DNA from: Anaerolineae bacterium
GTDB lineage: Bacteria; Chloroflexota; Anaerolineae; Aggregatilineales; Phototrophicaceae
Reading direction: 5' to 3'
NCBI GenBank assembly: GCA_025055175.1
Contig: JANWYT010000013.1
Location: 1 to 52,378, forward strand
Length of the DNA stretch: 52,378 nt
Shown here: positions 26,204-34,604 of the stretch, piece by piece
How the letters are laid out: the number at the start of each line of letters is the position of its first letter
How positions within the stretch are numbered: the stretch's first letter is position 1
Notes under the pieces: generated by a model
The model's database searches: none
Told to the model about the DNA's origin: nothing
What the model saw: the letters and a program-made list of their open reading frames with translations, nothing else
Made by a program: the position numbers and the translations under genes

Positions 26204-27562
26204 TCAGGCGTGGCCGCGCAGAATACTCCCAAAGTAATCAGGTTTGCCCACTTGGCCAGCCTTGAGCGAAATCTCCAACCCGTCGAATTCCTGATGGTGC
26301 GATCTGGCACGACACAAGGGAGAACCTGGCGCAATTGGCATAACATACTCCAGGGCGTACACGCCAAGCTGACGCGCCGAGTAGCCGCAAGTGTCGCCGC
26401 CGGAGACGCACACTCGCTTAAGCTTGGTACGTTCCAGCAGCTCGCGCAGCAGCATACCCTGCTGAGTGCCGAGTATCGTCCCTACTTGATATGGGTTGAT
26501 GCCCAGTTGGCCCATGCGCTGTCTAGTCGCTTCAATATGCGGATCATCTGGGCCAATCGTGGAGAACATGACGACGCTTTGACCGACAGCGATGGCTTGG
26601 ACGGCCTGCTCAAGGGCTTCAGCACGAGCAGCGTCGGCTTGTCCGGGATCAACTAATCGCGGGGTATCTAGGCGTATGGGCTGGAAGCCTTGCTCAATAG
26701 CCCAGCGAATTTGCGCGGCGGTCTGCGGCGCAGCACTGCCAGAGATGACAGCCATCTGGTCGACCATCCCCGACGAGGTACGTTCTTCAGGCTGCTCCAC
26801 AAGGCCTGAACGCTGCCAGTGCGCCGTCAGCGCATATTCTACGCCAGATGAGCCAACGATCAGCCGCTGCCCTTCGCCGCGCGTCGTCCAGAGATGTTCA
26901 CCGATGAGCCGCAAATGCTGGTCGTTGAGCGTGTCAAAGAGGACGATCTGGCAGCCTGTGCTGAGCTGCTGCTGATAGCGCTCAGTCAGCTGCGCTGCCT
27001 CGGTCATTGAACGTATGTCCACTAGGCCTATCGGACGCGAGGTTTGTCGGCCCAGGTGTAGGCGCAGATCAGCCTCATCCATCGGGGTGATGGGGTGCTG
27101 CTTCATCGTAGGGTGGCGATCTAGACGGTAGGTATCGTCGCCAAAAGTGGCGAATAAATTACCAAAGACCACGTAGCGCTTGAGGATGGGCGCACCGACC
27201 ACAAGCGGCACATCGCGCTCGCCGAAAACCTTTAGCCCAATCTCGATGGCGTGTCCAATGCTGCCAATTTGTGGAGATGAATCGAAGGTAGAGCAAATTT
27301 TGTAGTGGAACAAGGGAGCGCTGAAGACTTGTAGAGCCTGGAAGATGGGCGGCAACGCCGCATCCATTTGTGCGGGGGACATGGAGCGGCTGACACCGGC
27401 GACGCCGACGGCGCGAGCCTGGGGGAAATGTTGAGCTACAAGGTCTAGACTGGGCGGCTCTAGGAACAAGACGGTTGGCACGCCGCCCAGCGTCAGAGCT
27501 TCCATGACATCGGTTGAGCCGGTGAAATCGTCACCGTAAAAAGTCAGAAGAAAGTGGCTCAT
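26204..27562 (-). CDS. oiaK: DUF1537 four-carbon acid sugar kinase, probable 3-oxo-isoapionate kinase
   Basis: 452 residues. N-terminal FYGDDFTGSTD (residues 8-18), C-terminal SGGDTCGYSARQLG and KAGQVGKPDYFG (434-445) are the defining motifs of the DUF1537/OtnK acid-sugar kinase family. Its start overlaps the stop of the RuBisCO-like gene by ATGA (27559-27562). The pairing of a DUF1537 kinase with a RuBisCO-like protein and ApnO/ApnL-like proteins is that of the oxidative D-apiose routes, where OiaK makes 3-oxo-isoapionate 4-phosphate. Other DUF1537 kinases act on erythronate or threonate, so the substrate assignment depends on context. Confidence 0.8.
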   Translation of the reverse strand: MSHFLLTFYGDDFTGSTDVMEALTLGGVPTVLFLEPPSLDLVAQHFPQARAVGVAGVSRSMSPAQMDAALPPIFQALQVFSAPLFHYKICSTFDSSPQIGSIGHAIEIGLKVFGERDVPLVVGAPILKRYVVFGNLFATFGDDTYRLDRHPTMKQHPITPMDEADLRLHLGRQTSRPIGLVDIRSMTEAAQLTERYQQQLSTGCQIVLFDTLNDQHLRLIGEHLWTTRGEGQRLIVGSSGVEYALTAHWQRSGLVEQPEERTSSGMVDQMAVISGSAAPQTAAQIRWAIEQGFQPIRLDTPRLVDPGQADAARAEALEQAVQAIAVGQSVVMFSTIGPDDPHIEATRQRMGQLGINPYQVGTILGTQQGMLLRELLERTKLKRVCVSGGDTCGYSARQLGVYALEYVMPIAPGSPLCRARSHHQEFDGLEISLKAGQVGKPDYFGSILRGHA

Positions 27563-28821
27563 AGGGCTGCGAACATCTCTAGGGATTGGCGCAATTCCAC
27601 GTGATCGCGCGCATATTCGTGCAGATCAATGCCCTGTAGGGCGGCATCCCAGGCCTGGCGCAGGCTGGCTACGCCAGCTGCTGGGCCAAGCGGATGGGCC
27701 ATGATCCCTCCCCCCGCCAGATAAAGCAGGTCGACGCTGTTCAGGGCGCGATAGGTATCGGCGACCTGAAGAGTGGATTGCCCCGACGAGAAGACGGGCA
27801 TAGCGACATCTTGAGCTTGGAAGAGCGGAGACAGACAAGCTCTGGCTGATGCGATCACCGACTCGTCGGACTCGCAAAATTTATTGCGCAGACCGTTGAC
27901 GTGTAGATGGTCAGCGCCAGCCAGGCGCATGAGCTTTTGGAAGGCGACGTATTCCATGCCCAACAGAGGATGACGGCTCAATGCTCCCCAGCCGGCGCGA
28001 TGACCATGAATGGGGAGCTGAGTGTGTTGGCTGATGGCGCGCAGAGCTACCGGGCCGACCGCCAGCATGTTGACCATGATACATGTGCCGCCGTGTGCCA
28101 AGACGATGTCGTGATGACGGCGCATGTCGTCTAGGTCGGCTGTGATGTTGAAGGCGTACATCACCTTCTTGCCTGTCTTGACATGATGGTCGTTGATGAC
28201 CGCCATCACGGCTTTCACGCGTGCTTCGAGCGGCGAATGAGGCGAATTGGTCTGAAGCTCGTCATCTTTGATGAAATCAAGCCCAGCTTCGCACAGCGTC
28301 CTGACCAGCTCGGCTGTTTGATCTGGCGAGAGGCCCACGCTAGGTTTGACGATTGTGCCGATCATCGGTCGGTCGAAGACGCCAGCCATCTGGCGCGTCC
28401 CAGCCACGCCGAACTTAGGCCCTGGGTAGCGCGACTGAAATACAGCGGGTATTTCAACGTCTAGTAGCTTGAGGCCGGAGAATGGGCCAAGTTCGTACAG
28501 ATTGCCGCTGAGGGTGGTGATGAGGGTCGCCAACGACAGGCCGACGTTATCGAAAGGATAGGCAATGACAACTCTGGCGCGCTGCCACTGGGACGAGTGT
28601 GACTGGCGAGGCGGCTTGGCGCCAGGCAGACTCGGCGCTGATACAGCTTCTAGCGGCGTAATCTCTAGTATTTTAGCGCCGTGCTTCTCCAGCAACTCCG
28701 GCGTTTCGCCGGGGACGCGCACGAACGTGCCGGCAGACTGCTCGCCAGCCATGACCTGCGCTGCCTTTTCTAAAGGGTGTTGAGTCTCGATCAGATAAGT
28801 TGCGAGGATAGCGTCTTGCAT
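27559..28821 (-). CDS. RuBisCO-like protein (form IV), 3-oxo-isoapionate-4-phosphate decarboxylase or transcarboxylase/hydrolase
   Basis: 420 residues from ATG 28821, 7 bases after the apnL stop; an ORF extension to 28962 would overlap apnL. RuBisCO fold motifs are kept: IVKPSVGLS with Lys159 (equivalent of K175), FIKDDE with Lys185, Asp187 and Glu188 (equivalent of the carbamylated K201 and metal ligands D203/E204), HGHRAGWG (H294/R295 region), a loop-6 region GLRNKFCES without the usual KLEG, and GGGIMAHPLG. Carboxylation of RuBP is not expected. Apiose pathways use two kinds of such proteins (OiaX and OiaT), a decarboxylase and a transcarboxylase/hydrolase yielding 3-phosphoglycerate and glycolate. 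No tetrulose-phosphate isomerases are nearby, which favours the second, but sequence alone does not decide. Confidence 0.8.
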   Translation of the reverse strand: MQDAILATYLIETQHPLEKAAQVMAGEQSAGTFVRVPGETPELLEKHGAKILEITPLEAVSAPSLPGAKPPRQSHSSQWQRARVVIAYPFDNVGLSLATLITTLSGNLYELGPFSGLKLLDVEIPAVFQSRYPGPKFGVAGTRQMAGVFDRPMIGTIVKPSVGLSPDQTAELVRTLCEAGLDFIKDDELQTNSPHSPLEARVKAVMAVINDHHVKTGKKVMYAFNITADLDDMRRHHDIVLAHGGTCIMVNMLAVGPVALRAISQHTQLPIHGHRAGWGALSRHPLLGMEYVAFQKLMRLAGADHLHVNGLRNKFCESDESVIASARACLSPLFQAQDVAMPVFSSGQSTLQVADTYRALNSVDLLYLAGGGIMAHPLGPAAGVASLRQAWDAALQGIDLHEYARDHVELRQSLEMFAAL

Positions 28822-28828
28822 GAGTCCC

Positions 28829-30769
28829 TCACAGCGTCGGAGCATCAATAGTGACGAGCGAGAACGGCTCCAGGCGTAGGTGTAAGCCTGCTCCATCAGC
28901 TTGTACGATTTCCCAAGCTTGTTCACGGTAAGCCTCAGGCTCGCGCATGGCCAGCTCCACATTGTGAATGTCCAGGCGGCGCAGGCGCAATGACCCCGAT
29001 ACTTCCAGTGTGCAGTCCTGCGCTTCGTGTGTCAAGTTCGCCAGCAAATAGCGGTTGCGCTCATCGGTCTTCAACATGCAACCATCGACGCGCATGGAAT
29101 CGCTGCTGGCCAGATCGCCGACAAGCCCGCCTTTGCAGTCGGCCCAATCGGCGAAGACGTGGTACATAGGATAGACGCCGCCTGCGATGTCCCAGAACTG
29201 GTCAGGGTACTGTGAGCCTGTCTCAAGAGCCATGACGCCTTTGTAGCCTACAGTCTCGTAGTAAGTTAGCGTGGTCGCTCCGCCTAGCACCAGATACTTC
29301 AGGCTGTTGAGCGTCCAGCCTGCTCCAAACAACGACATCTGGCGAGCATCTGCTTGAGTAGGCAAGGCTTCGGCTGGGGCAGGAAGCTGTGGCGCGGTTG
29401 CGTTGGGATTCCAGCGCATTTTGAAGGTCACAGGGCCGACGTGGATGGGCAGGCGGTCGATGAAAGCCCTGGCGCTCTGCACAGTCACTTCATGGACTGC
29501 CAGCGTCTCCACTAGCGATTGGTCGTCGAAGGCGTGAACCTGAGGATTGATAGAGTAGATGACTCCGTCAACCTCTTCTGTGCCAGGGCGCTCGCGGTTG
29601 AGTTCTGTGAAGAAGGCGTCTGTCCCGCCAATCAGCGTTGTGTTCTGTCCTAAGATGCGGCGCGCCATCCGAAGCCACTGCGCCGAGGTCACCTTCTCGC
29701 CCTGCTTGAAGATGAGGTAGCGCAAGACAGGCACGGGGGCGGCAGCCAGCACTGTCTGCAAGCGACTCAGCTCGGCTTCAGGCTCATCTCCCAGATGGAC
29801 GGCAACCTCAATCGGCAGGCCTGTGCAGCGCGCTTCTTCCACCTGGGCTCGGTACTGCTCTGTCCACTCCTCATCGCTCGGACGAACGTCGAGTCGCAGA
29901 TGATCGAGGCGCAACTTTTGCAGACGCTCACAGGCTTTGGGGTAGATGGCACTTGGTGACGAAGCGCATAGCCCGATCATAGGCCACGCCGCCTGCCGCG
30001 CCGTATTGGGTCGCAGCGTCGTCGCATCGGATAGGCGGATGGGGCTGTCAACTGGCTGCTCGGCTTGTTCGGACTGGAGCAGTCGGACGGTGACGCGCTG
30101 TTCAATTCGCGTGCCAGGTGTTACTTCGACGGGGAAGGGCAGGCTGAGTGGCGTGCAGTAAGTCTTGTAGGAAGCGTCAAGCCAATTGCGCTGATCTTCC
30201 ATCTCAAAGGTGTCGCCTTCCATCAAGACTTCTACCCATCGACCCTCAGCATACTCATGCTGGACAGCGCGAATAGAGAAGAAGGGCTGGTGTGGAGCGA
30301 TGGTGATCGGGAAGGCGCTCTCAGTCTGGCTGCCATCTGTGTGGATCAAGCGACAACGGCGTCCGGCGCATTCCATCGGGTGCAAGACACAAAAACCAAT
30401 CCTGTTGCGCCTAAAGCGCGCCAGGGCTTCGCCGAGCATGTGAAAGACGATCGTCCCATCGGCGCTGCCTGTGATCCGACCACGCCAAGAGAAATGAACA
30501 TCGCCTGCCTGGTGCAGGCTATCGAATTCGACTTCGAAATGGTCTGAGGCTATCTGCAAGGTATGCTCTTGGATGAGGCCAGAGACTGTCTCCCAATTGT
30601 GATCGCGGACAGCGCTGTAAATCTGCCGAATCAGTTCAAACTGGCCCACGCAAATGCGTCGAAGTTGACCTTGCTCGTACAGCGCTTGGACAGGCCCAGC
30701 GCGCAAGGTTGTCACAGTTGGAAATAGGGTAGCGTAACCATGAAGCAGTCGTAATGTTTGAGAGTCCAT
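28829..30769 (-). CDS. apnL: Probable D-apionolactonase
   Basis: 646 residues from ATG 30769. An ATG at 30814 would lie against the operator and promoter, so the shorter form is preferred. I see an N-terminal beta-rich region (~1-260, with HPMECAGRRC), a TIM-barrel-like middle (~260-530, with LRLDVRPSDEEW, YSINPQVHAFDD and TYYETVGYKG) and a short beta-rich C-terminal domain. No signal peptide. This three-part build matches what I recall of ApnL, the lactonase that opens D-apionolactone to D-apionate. It heads the operon with the RuBisCO-like protein and kinase. Without context one might call it a hypothetical glycoside-hydrolase-like protein. Confidence 0.75.
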   Translation of the reverse strand: MDSQTLRLLHGYATLFPTVTTLRAGPVQALYEQGQLRRICVGQFELIRQIYSAVRDHNWETVSGLIQEHTLQIASDHFEVEFDSLHQAGDVHFSWRGRITGSADGTIVFHMLGEALARFRRNRIGFCVLHPMECAGRRCRLIHTDGSQTESAFPITIAPHQPFFSIRAVQHEYAEGRWVEVLMEGDTFEMEDQRNWLDASYKTYCTPLSLPFPVEVTPGTRIEQRVTVRLLQSEQAEQPVDSPIRLSDATTLRPNTARQAAWPMIGLCASSPSAIYPKACERLQKLRLDHLRLDVRPSDEEWTEQYRAQVEEARCTGLPIEVAVHLGDEPEAELSRLQTVLAAAPVPVLRYLIFKQGEKVTSAQWLRMARRILGQNTTLIGGTDAFFTELNRERPGTEEVDGVIYSINPQVHAFDDQSLVETLAVHEVTVQSARAFIDRLPIHVGPVTFKMRWNPNATAPQLPAPAEALPTQADARQMSLFGAGWTLNSLKYLVLGGATTLTYYETVGYKGVMALETGSQYPDQFWDIAGGVYPMYHVFADWADCKGGLVGDLASSDSMRVDGCMLKTDERNRYLLANLTHEAQDCTLEVSGSLRLRRLDIHNVELAMREPEAYREQAWEIVQADGAGLHLRLEPFSLVTIDAPTL

Positions 30770-30814
30770 CTTTTCACCAAGTCGGCAAAACTCTATTTGC
30801 TTCGCATATCTCAT

Positions 30815-30842
30815 ATTGTATACGATCTATGAGAAAACACAA
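30815..30842 (-). promoter_or_regulatory. apnL promoter with overlapping GntR-type operator
   Basis: On the minus strand TTGTGT (30842-30837), a 16-base spacer and TACAAT (30820-30815). The operator, ATTGTATACGAT on the plus strand (30815-30826), covers the -10. It matches the 25429 and 26173 sites except at two positions. Binding would block polymerase, giving repression of apnL, the RuBisCO-like gene and oiaK. Confidence 0.7.
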
Positions 30843-31049
30843 CCTAACAACCCTGAAAAGCTTGCGGCCTTTGTTCTAGCCTTCGCCTCAAACTCTCTCT
30901 GATGAAAGTGCTAAACAGATTCGACGACTCATGCTGAGGATGAATGCGTGCGACAGCCTTGCTCACCGAAGCACACATGACGAGCTGTGGCAGCGTCCGT
31001 GACACAATAGGCAAGCCCTTACATCCACCTTCTCGCGCCAGGACATGGC
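30843..31049. other. Intergenic, upstream of ROK remnant
   Basis: About 0.2 kb with no recognisable gene, RNA or strong repeat. It may hold an old promoter for the truncated ROK gene. Confidence 0.4.
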
Positions 31050-31232
31050 ATGTCTTCTGAAGCTCCCCTGATCATCATAGACATTGGCGGCACAAAGACC
31101 GCCGCCGCTCACGCCAACGGTGAAGGCCGCCTGCTAGATCGTCGCCAGGCGGTCACCTCCAAGCACGATGGCGAAGCTATTGTCCAAGCCGCTTGTGAGC
31201 TGTTAGTTGGTCTGCATCAGGCCCATCCGTAG
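31050..31232 (+). pseudogene. Truncated ROK-family sugar kinase/regulator remnant
   Basis: 60 codons from ATG 31050 to TAG. They encode the N-terminal ROK ATPase motif (LIIIDIGGTKTAAA, residues 7-20) followed by a normal-looking helix (EAIVQAACELLVGL). ROK proteins are about 300 residues, so roughly four fifths are missing. No continuation in another frame is visible downstream, which points to a deletion rather than a single frameshift. Function is presumed lost. Confidence 0.7.
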
Positions 31233-31800
31233 GCTCAAGGCTCAAGAGAGACGGCGGCGTGCCGAACAGCGTTCGCACAATCGTCATGTATATCTACTCA
31301 GCGCATAGCTAGATGAAAGGTGCGCTTGCTAGTATTGAAAGCCTTGCTATGGCTCTGGCCAAAAGAAGGCTTGGATACGCTGATGTTGCGCTTGTTGGCC
31401 ATGTCAAGACTCTCTGGCGAAGTAGGAGATAGGTCAAGGTAGGCAGACCAGCACCTTCATTCACAGCTGCACTTCAGAGTGTGGTAACCTGGTTGGGCGG
31501 ATTGGTTGCCAGTGCTGCATAGAGATCGGGGAAAACAGCCTATCTGAACCCCGGCGACTGTACCAACTGTACGGATTGTGGCGGGTTCGGTGCGTCTCTT
31601 CTGAGTGGGAGCGCGCAACATGCAGAAGTGGCAACAACGACAGTAGCGACGACGGCAACAACGAAGGCGGTGACAACAACCAGAGTGGCGGCAGCTAATC
31701 CCTGAACAGCTCAAAAGCGCAGGACAGCGTCGGCAGACGACGCCATCCTGCGCTCATGAGCGGCCTATGAGGCCTCAATCATCTCCAGAATAGCAAGCAC
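31233..31800. other. Intergenic debris between ROK remnant and S33 hydrolase
   Basis: About 0.57 kb without a supportable gene. A frame ending at 31698 encodes an Asn/Gly/Asp/Ser-rich tail (CRSGNNDSSDDGNNEGG) that could be the end of a decayed surface protein, but upstream it has no start or known domain. The repeat-like CAACAACGA units are only simple-sequence bias. Confidence 0.4.
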
Positions 31801-33732
31801 TTAGTCAGCTACCGAGCGCAGTGCGTCGACGACCGGCAGAAAGACCGTTTCGCGCAAAGCGTCTCGCTCTTCCGCCAAGCTGACCAACACCGCGATCAGC
31901 GTCGCTTTGGGTGCTTCCACAATGGCCAGATCAGCCTTGATTGGCACGCTGGCGACCTCACCATCGGCCTGGAACAGCGTCCAGATCACCCCGTTGGCTT
32001 CGCGCTCGCCAACCTGTTCGACCTGCTCTAGGCTGAACTGCTCCGACACCAGTTGGACGGCATCGGAGATGGCGAAGTCCGCCGCCTGAGTAATCAGCAG
32101 GGTCACGTCGCTCATGCTCTGGCCGCGCGCATAGACTCCCTCAGCGATCGCTGTCCAGCCCTCAGGGACAACGCCCTTCACGCCAGCTTCGTTCAGCTCG
32201 CGGAAGACGACTTCTTGAGCAGGGGCTTCGCCCGCGCCCGTGAAGACGATGTTCGGCATGTCTTCTACGCAGCTCGTGTCAACTGGCGCTTGCGGGTCAT
32301 CCAAGAAGGCGCTGGCTATGGCAATCGGGCAGCCGCCGCCCAGCGTCTCAACGTGGCCTTTGGCTGGCAAAATGATAGAGGTGCTGTTGCTCAGGTTCTT
32401 GGCGACCTGTTCGGCCCAGATGGGCGGCGTGGCGCTGTCGAATTCGCCGCTGAAGATGAGGGCGGGGACGTCGCTGCGCACCGGCTCAACTTCGCGCGGG
32501 TCAAAAGGCTTGGCGCCCCAAGCAGCACAAGTGTCCAGCATGGCTTGGCCACTGCCGCCCAAGCTCAGTCGGGCCAACCTACCCGTCAATGGATAGGCTT
32601 CCAGGCTGGCGTCCATCGCCTCAGCGGTGGTGGCGTAGGCTTCCTCATGGCAGTTGACCGCGAGGAACTTGCCCAGGTTGATCCCCTCGCCGATCAAGAG
32701 AGTGACGGTCAAGGCATCGCGCAAGCTGCTGGGATCGCCCTGGCTGACTTCGTAGATGACTTGGGGGGCTTTGGCGACGAGGTCACTGCTCTGGAAAGAG
32801 AAGAACAGCGCGCCCATGAAGACCTCTGGCGTCACCGTTACGTCGACCTGGCCCTTGTTCGGGATGATGAGCGTCAAGCTGAGGGGTTGCTCATCCAAAG
32901 CCTCTACCGTTTGCACGAAGACCTGCTCTAAGTCAGGATAAGCAGCGGCGCAAGCGCTGTCGGCGGCGCAGGCGGCGAAGAGGCGATCGAGGGCGTCTTG
33001 GCTCTTGCTCGCTTGTTCTGTGAAGATGTTGTTCTCTAGGGCGATGACGCCGTCCAGCACAACGCTGCGCACCAGCTCAGGGTAGTCGCGCATGACAGTT
33101 TGGGCGAGACGTGTGCCGTAGCTGCCTCCGTACAAGTTGACCTTTTCATAGCCCAGCACAGACGCCAGAGCGGCTACGTCGGCAGCATTCTGAGCGCTGG
33201 TGTAGGCCTGCGGATTGACGCCCTCCTCGTTTTGCAGGCGTTCGCTGCACGCGCGGACAGCTTCGATGGTCGGCTCAGCGATTTCGTCGGCGCTCAGTTG
33301 GCCGCTGTAGACCGCATCGTTGACGGGGTTGTACTCCGGACAACTCAGCGCCGGCTCGCTGAAACCCGTGCCGCGCTGGTCGAAGACGATCATGTCGCGC
33401 TCAGCGGTGAGCGGCTCGATGAAGCGCGCGTAGGACGCTGCGAAGCCGGCCACGATAGCGCCGCCTGGCCCACCTTGCAGGAAGATAATCGGATCGGGCT
33501 TGGGGTTGGCGCTGCGGCTGCGGTAGATGGCCGTGTAGAGCTTGATCGTATCTTGTGGATTGCCCTGATGGTCTTCTGGCACGACGACGAAGCCACAAGT
33601 GACGTCAGCCCCTGGTGGGATGGGGAAGCGGCAGTCCGCAGGTTCAAAGCGCGCTTCTTGGGCTAGCACTGCGCTCGATAGGCTCAGAGCTAACGCAAAC
33701 AAGGACAGACTGACAACATGCTTGAGTGACAT
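31801..33732 (-). CDS. Secreted S33/TAP-like alpha/beta hydrolase with C-terminal extension
   Basis: 643 residues with a Sec signal peptide (residues 1-24, cut near VLA-Q) and a good Shine-Dalgarno (GGGAGA). Alpha/beta-hydrolase motifs: LQGGPGG oxyanion region (85-91), FDQRGTG (118-123), nucleophile elbow GGSYGT (Ser204), Asp432 (GEFDSATPP) and His460 (AKGHVETLGG), the latter in a TAP-like C-terminal domain. Residues ~510-643 form an extra, non-hydrolase domain. The family includes proline iminopeptidases and tripeptidyl aminopeptidases. It is transcribed divergently from an ArsR-type regulator, with operator-like inverted repeats between them. Confidence 0.85.
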   Translation of the reverse strand: MSLKHVVSLSLFALALSLSSAVLAQEARFEPADCRFPIPPGADVTCGFVVVPEDHQGNPQDTIKLYTAIYRSRSANPKPDPIIFLQGGPGGAIVAGFAASYARFIEPLTAERDMIVFDQRGTGFSEPALSCPEYNPVNDAVYSGQLSADEIAEPTIEAVRACSERLQNEEGVNPQAYTSAQNAADVAALASVLGYEKVNLYGGSYGTRLAQTVMRDYPELVRSVVLDGVIALENNIFTEQASKSQDALDRLFAACAADSACAAAYPDLEQVFVQTVEALDEQPLSLTLIIPNKGQVDVTVTPEVFMGALFFSFQSSDLVAKAPQVIYEVSQGDPSSLRDALTVTLLIGEGINLGKFLAVNCHEEAYATTAEAMDASLEAYPLTGRLARLSLGGSGQAMLDTCAAWGAKPFDPREVEPVRSDVPALIFSGEFDSATPPIWAEQVAKNLSNSTSIILPAKGHVETLGGGCPIAIASAFLDDPQAPVDTSCVEDMPNIVFTGAGEAPAQEVVFRELNEAGVKGVVPEGWTAIAEGVYARGQSMSDVTLLITQAADFAISDAVQLVSEQFSLEQVEQVGEREANGVIWTLFQADGEVASVPIKADLAIVEAPKATLIAVLVSLAEERDALRETVFLPVVDALRSVAD

Positions 33733-33742
33733 GATTTTCTCC

Positions 33743-33762
33743 CTTCAAAAACGGTTTTCAAG
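33743..33762. promoter_or_regulatory. Imperfect inverted repeat in S33/ArsR divergent promoter region
   Basis: CTTCAAAAACGGTTTTCAAG, arms related to the perfect palindrome at 33800. It overlaps the Shine-Dalgarno of the S33 gene. Possibly a second, weaker binding site for the ArsR-type regulator. Confidence 0.4.
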
Positions 33763-33799
33763 GAATACAATAGAATAATTCCCTACTCATGTCAACACC

Positions 33800-33819
33800 G
33801 TTCAAAAAATTTTTTGAAC
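33800..33819. promoter_or_regulatory. Perfect 20-bp palindrome, candidate ArsR-type operator
   Basis: GTTCAAAAAATTTTTTGAAC, two 10-base arms with no spacer. It lies in the divergent region 20 bases before the preferred regulator start (33840). The A/T centre with GTTC/GAAC ends suits a dimeric winged-helix protein. Confidence 0.6.
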
Positions 33820-33839
33820 CAGCTCAGGAAACTCTCATC

Positions 33840-34502
33840 ATGACGTCTTGGTATGACGCCTTGCCTGAACAGCGGGTTATTAGCGATCTAGAAGCTATGC
33901 GCGGTTACCTCGATCCGTTGCGTCAGCGGATTGTCCAGGCGCTCGCTCCGGCGCCGCTGACCATACAGGAATTGGCCCAGCACTTGGGCGTGCCGTTTAC
34001 CCGCCTTTACTACCACATGAACTTCTTGGAGAAGTACGGCTTCATCCATCAGGTGGACAGCCGCTCCTATGGCGGCGCCGTGGAGCAGAAGGTGTACCAC
34101 ATCACCGCCAAGAGCTTCTTGCTAGATCGCAGGTTGCTGGCCGTCCTCAGGGACGACGAGGACGACGCGCTGGAGGTCGTGCTGCAAACCTCGCTGGACG
34201 AAACGCGCGCCGACATCCGCGCCAGCGCACGCCAGGGGATCATCGACTTGAGCCAACCCGTCCCTCATCCCAAAGCAGCGCTGCTGATACGCGGCTTCTT
34301 CCGCCTCAGTCCGCAACAAGCCGCAATGTTGCAGGAGCGCATGAAGGCTCTCATCCACGACATGGCCAACATGGAAAATCAAGGCAAGCAGCAAAATCAA
34401 GAGGATAGGGCCTTTTACGGCTTTACGCTGGCCTTCTATCCCAGCGCTCAAATGATCTCAGGGCCAGTTGAAGACGCTGATGCATCAGACCAGCCTGCCT
34501 GA
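33840..34502 (+). CDS. ArsR-type winged-helix transcriptional regulator
   Basis: 220 residues from ATG 33840, which has AGGAAA at 33827-33832. An ATG at 33789 adds 17 residues but would translate through the palindrome. Winged helix with LTIQELAQHLGVPFTRLYYHM (about residues 41-61) and VEQKVYHIT wing strand, of the HTH_20/ArsR-like group. The C-terminal ~130 residues are helical and acidic, with a Gln/Asn-rich segment (ENQGKQQNQEDRAF). It is divergent from the secreted S33 hydrolase and probably controls it and itself. The signal is unknown; no metal-binding Cys cluster is present. Confidence 0.8.
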   Translation: MTSWYDALPEQRVISDLEAMRGYLDPLRQRIVQALAPAPLTIQELAQHLGVPFTRLYYHMNFLEKYGFIHQVDSRSYGGAVEQKVYHITAKSFLLDRRLLAVLRDDEDDALEVVLQTSLDETRADIRASARQGIIDLSQPVPHPKAALLIRGFFRLSPQQAAMLQERMKALIHDMANMENQGKQQNQEDRAFYGFTLAFYPSAQMISGPVEDADASDQPA

Positions 34503-34604
34503 TGCTGGAGAGAGACGACGTGCCGTCGTCATGCACAGCATTCCATCAGGCGCTATAATTAGCCGCCCAGAACGAATCAACGCTCATCATCAAAGGAGTA
34601 GACG

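Noticed and set aside
27559..28821. True carboxylating RuBisCO
   Set aside because: Loop 6 and the catalytic lysine region differ and the gene sits in an acid-sugar operon with a DUF1537 kinase; no phosphoribulokinase is present.
31457..31714. Minus-strand Cys/Arg-rich and Ser/Leu-rich small frames
   Set aside because: They arise from GTTGTTGTC-type simple sequence; no ribosome binding site.
32053..32931. Antisense open frame opposite the S33 hydrolase (292 codons)
   Set aside because: Composition is Arg/Ala/Gln-rich with no domain; the opposite strand has a clear signal peptide and catalytic triad.
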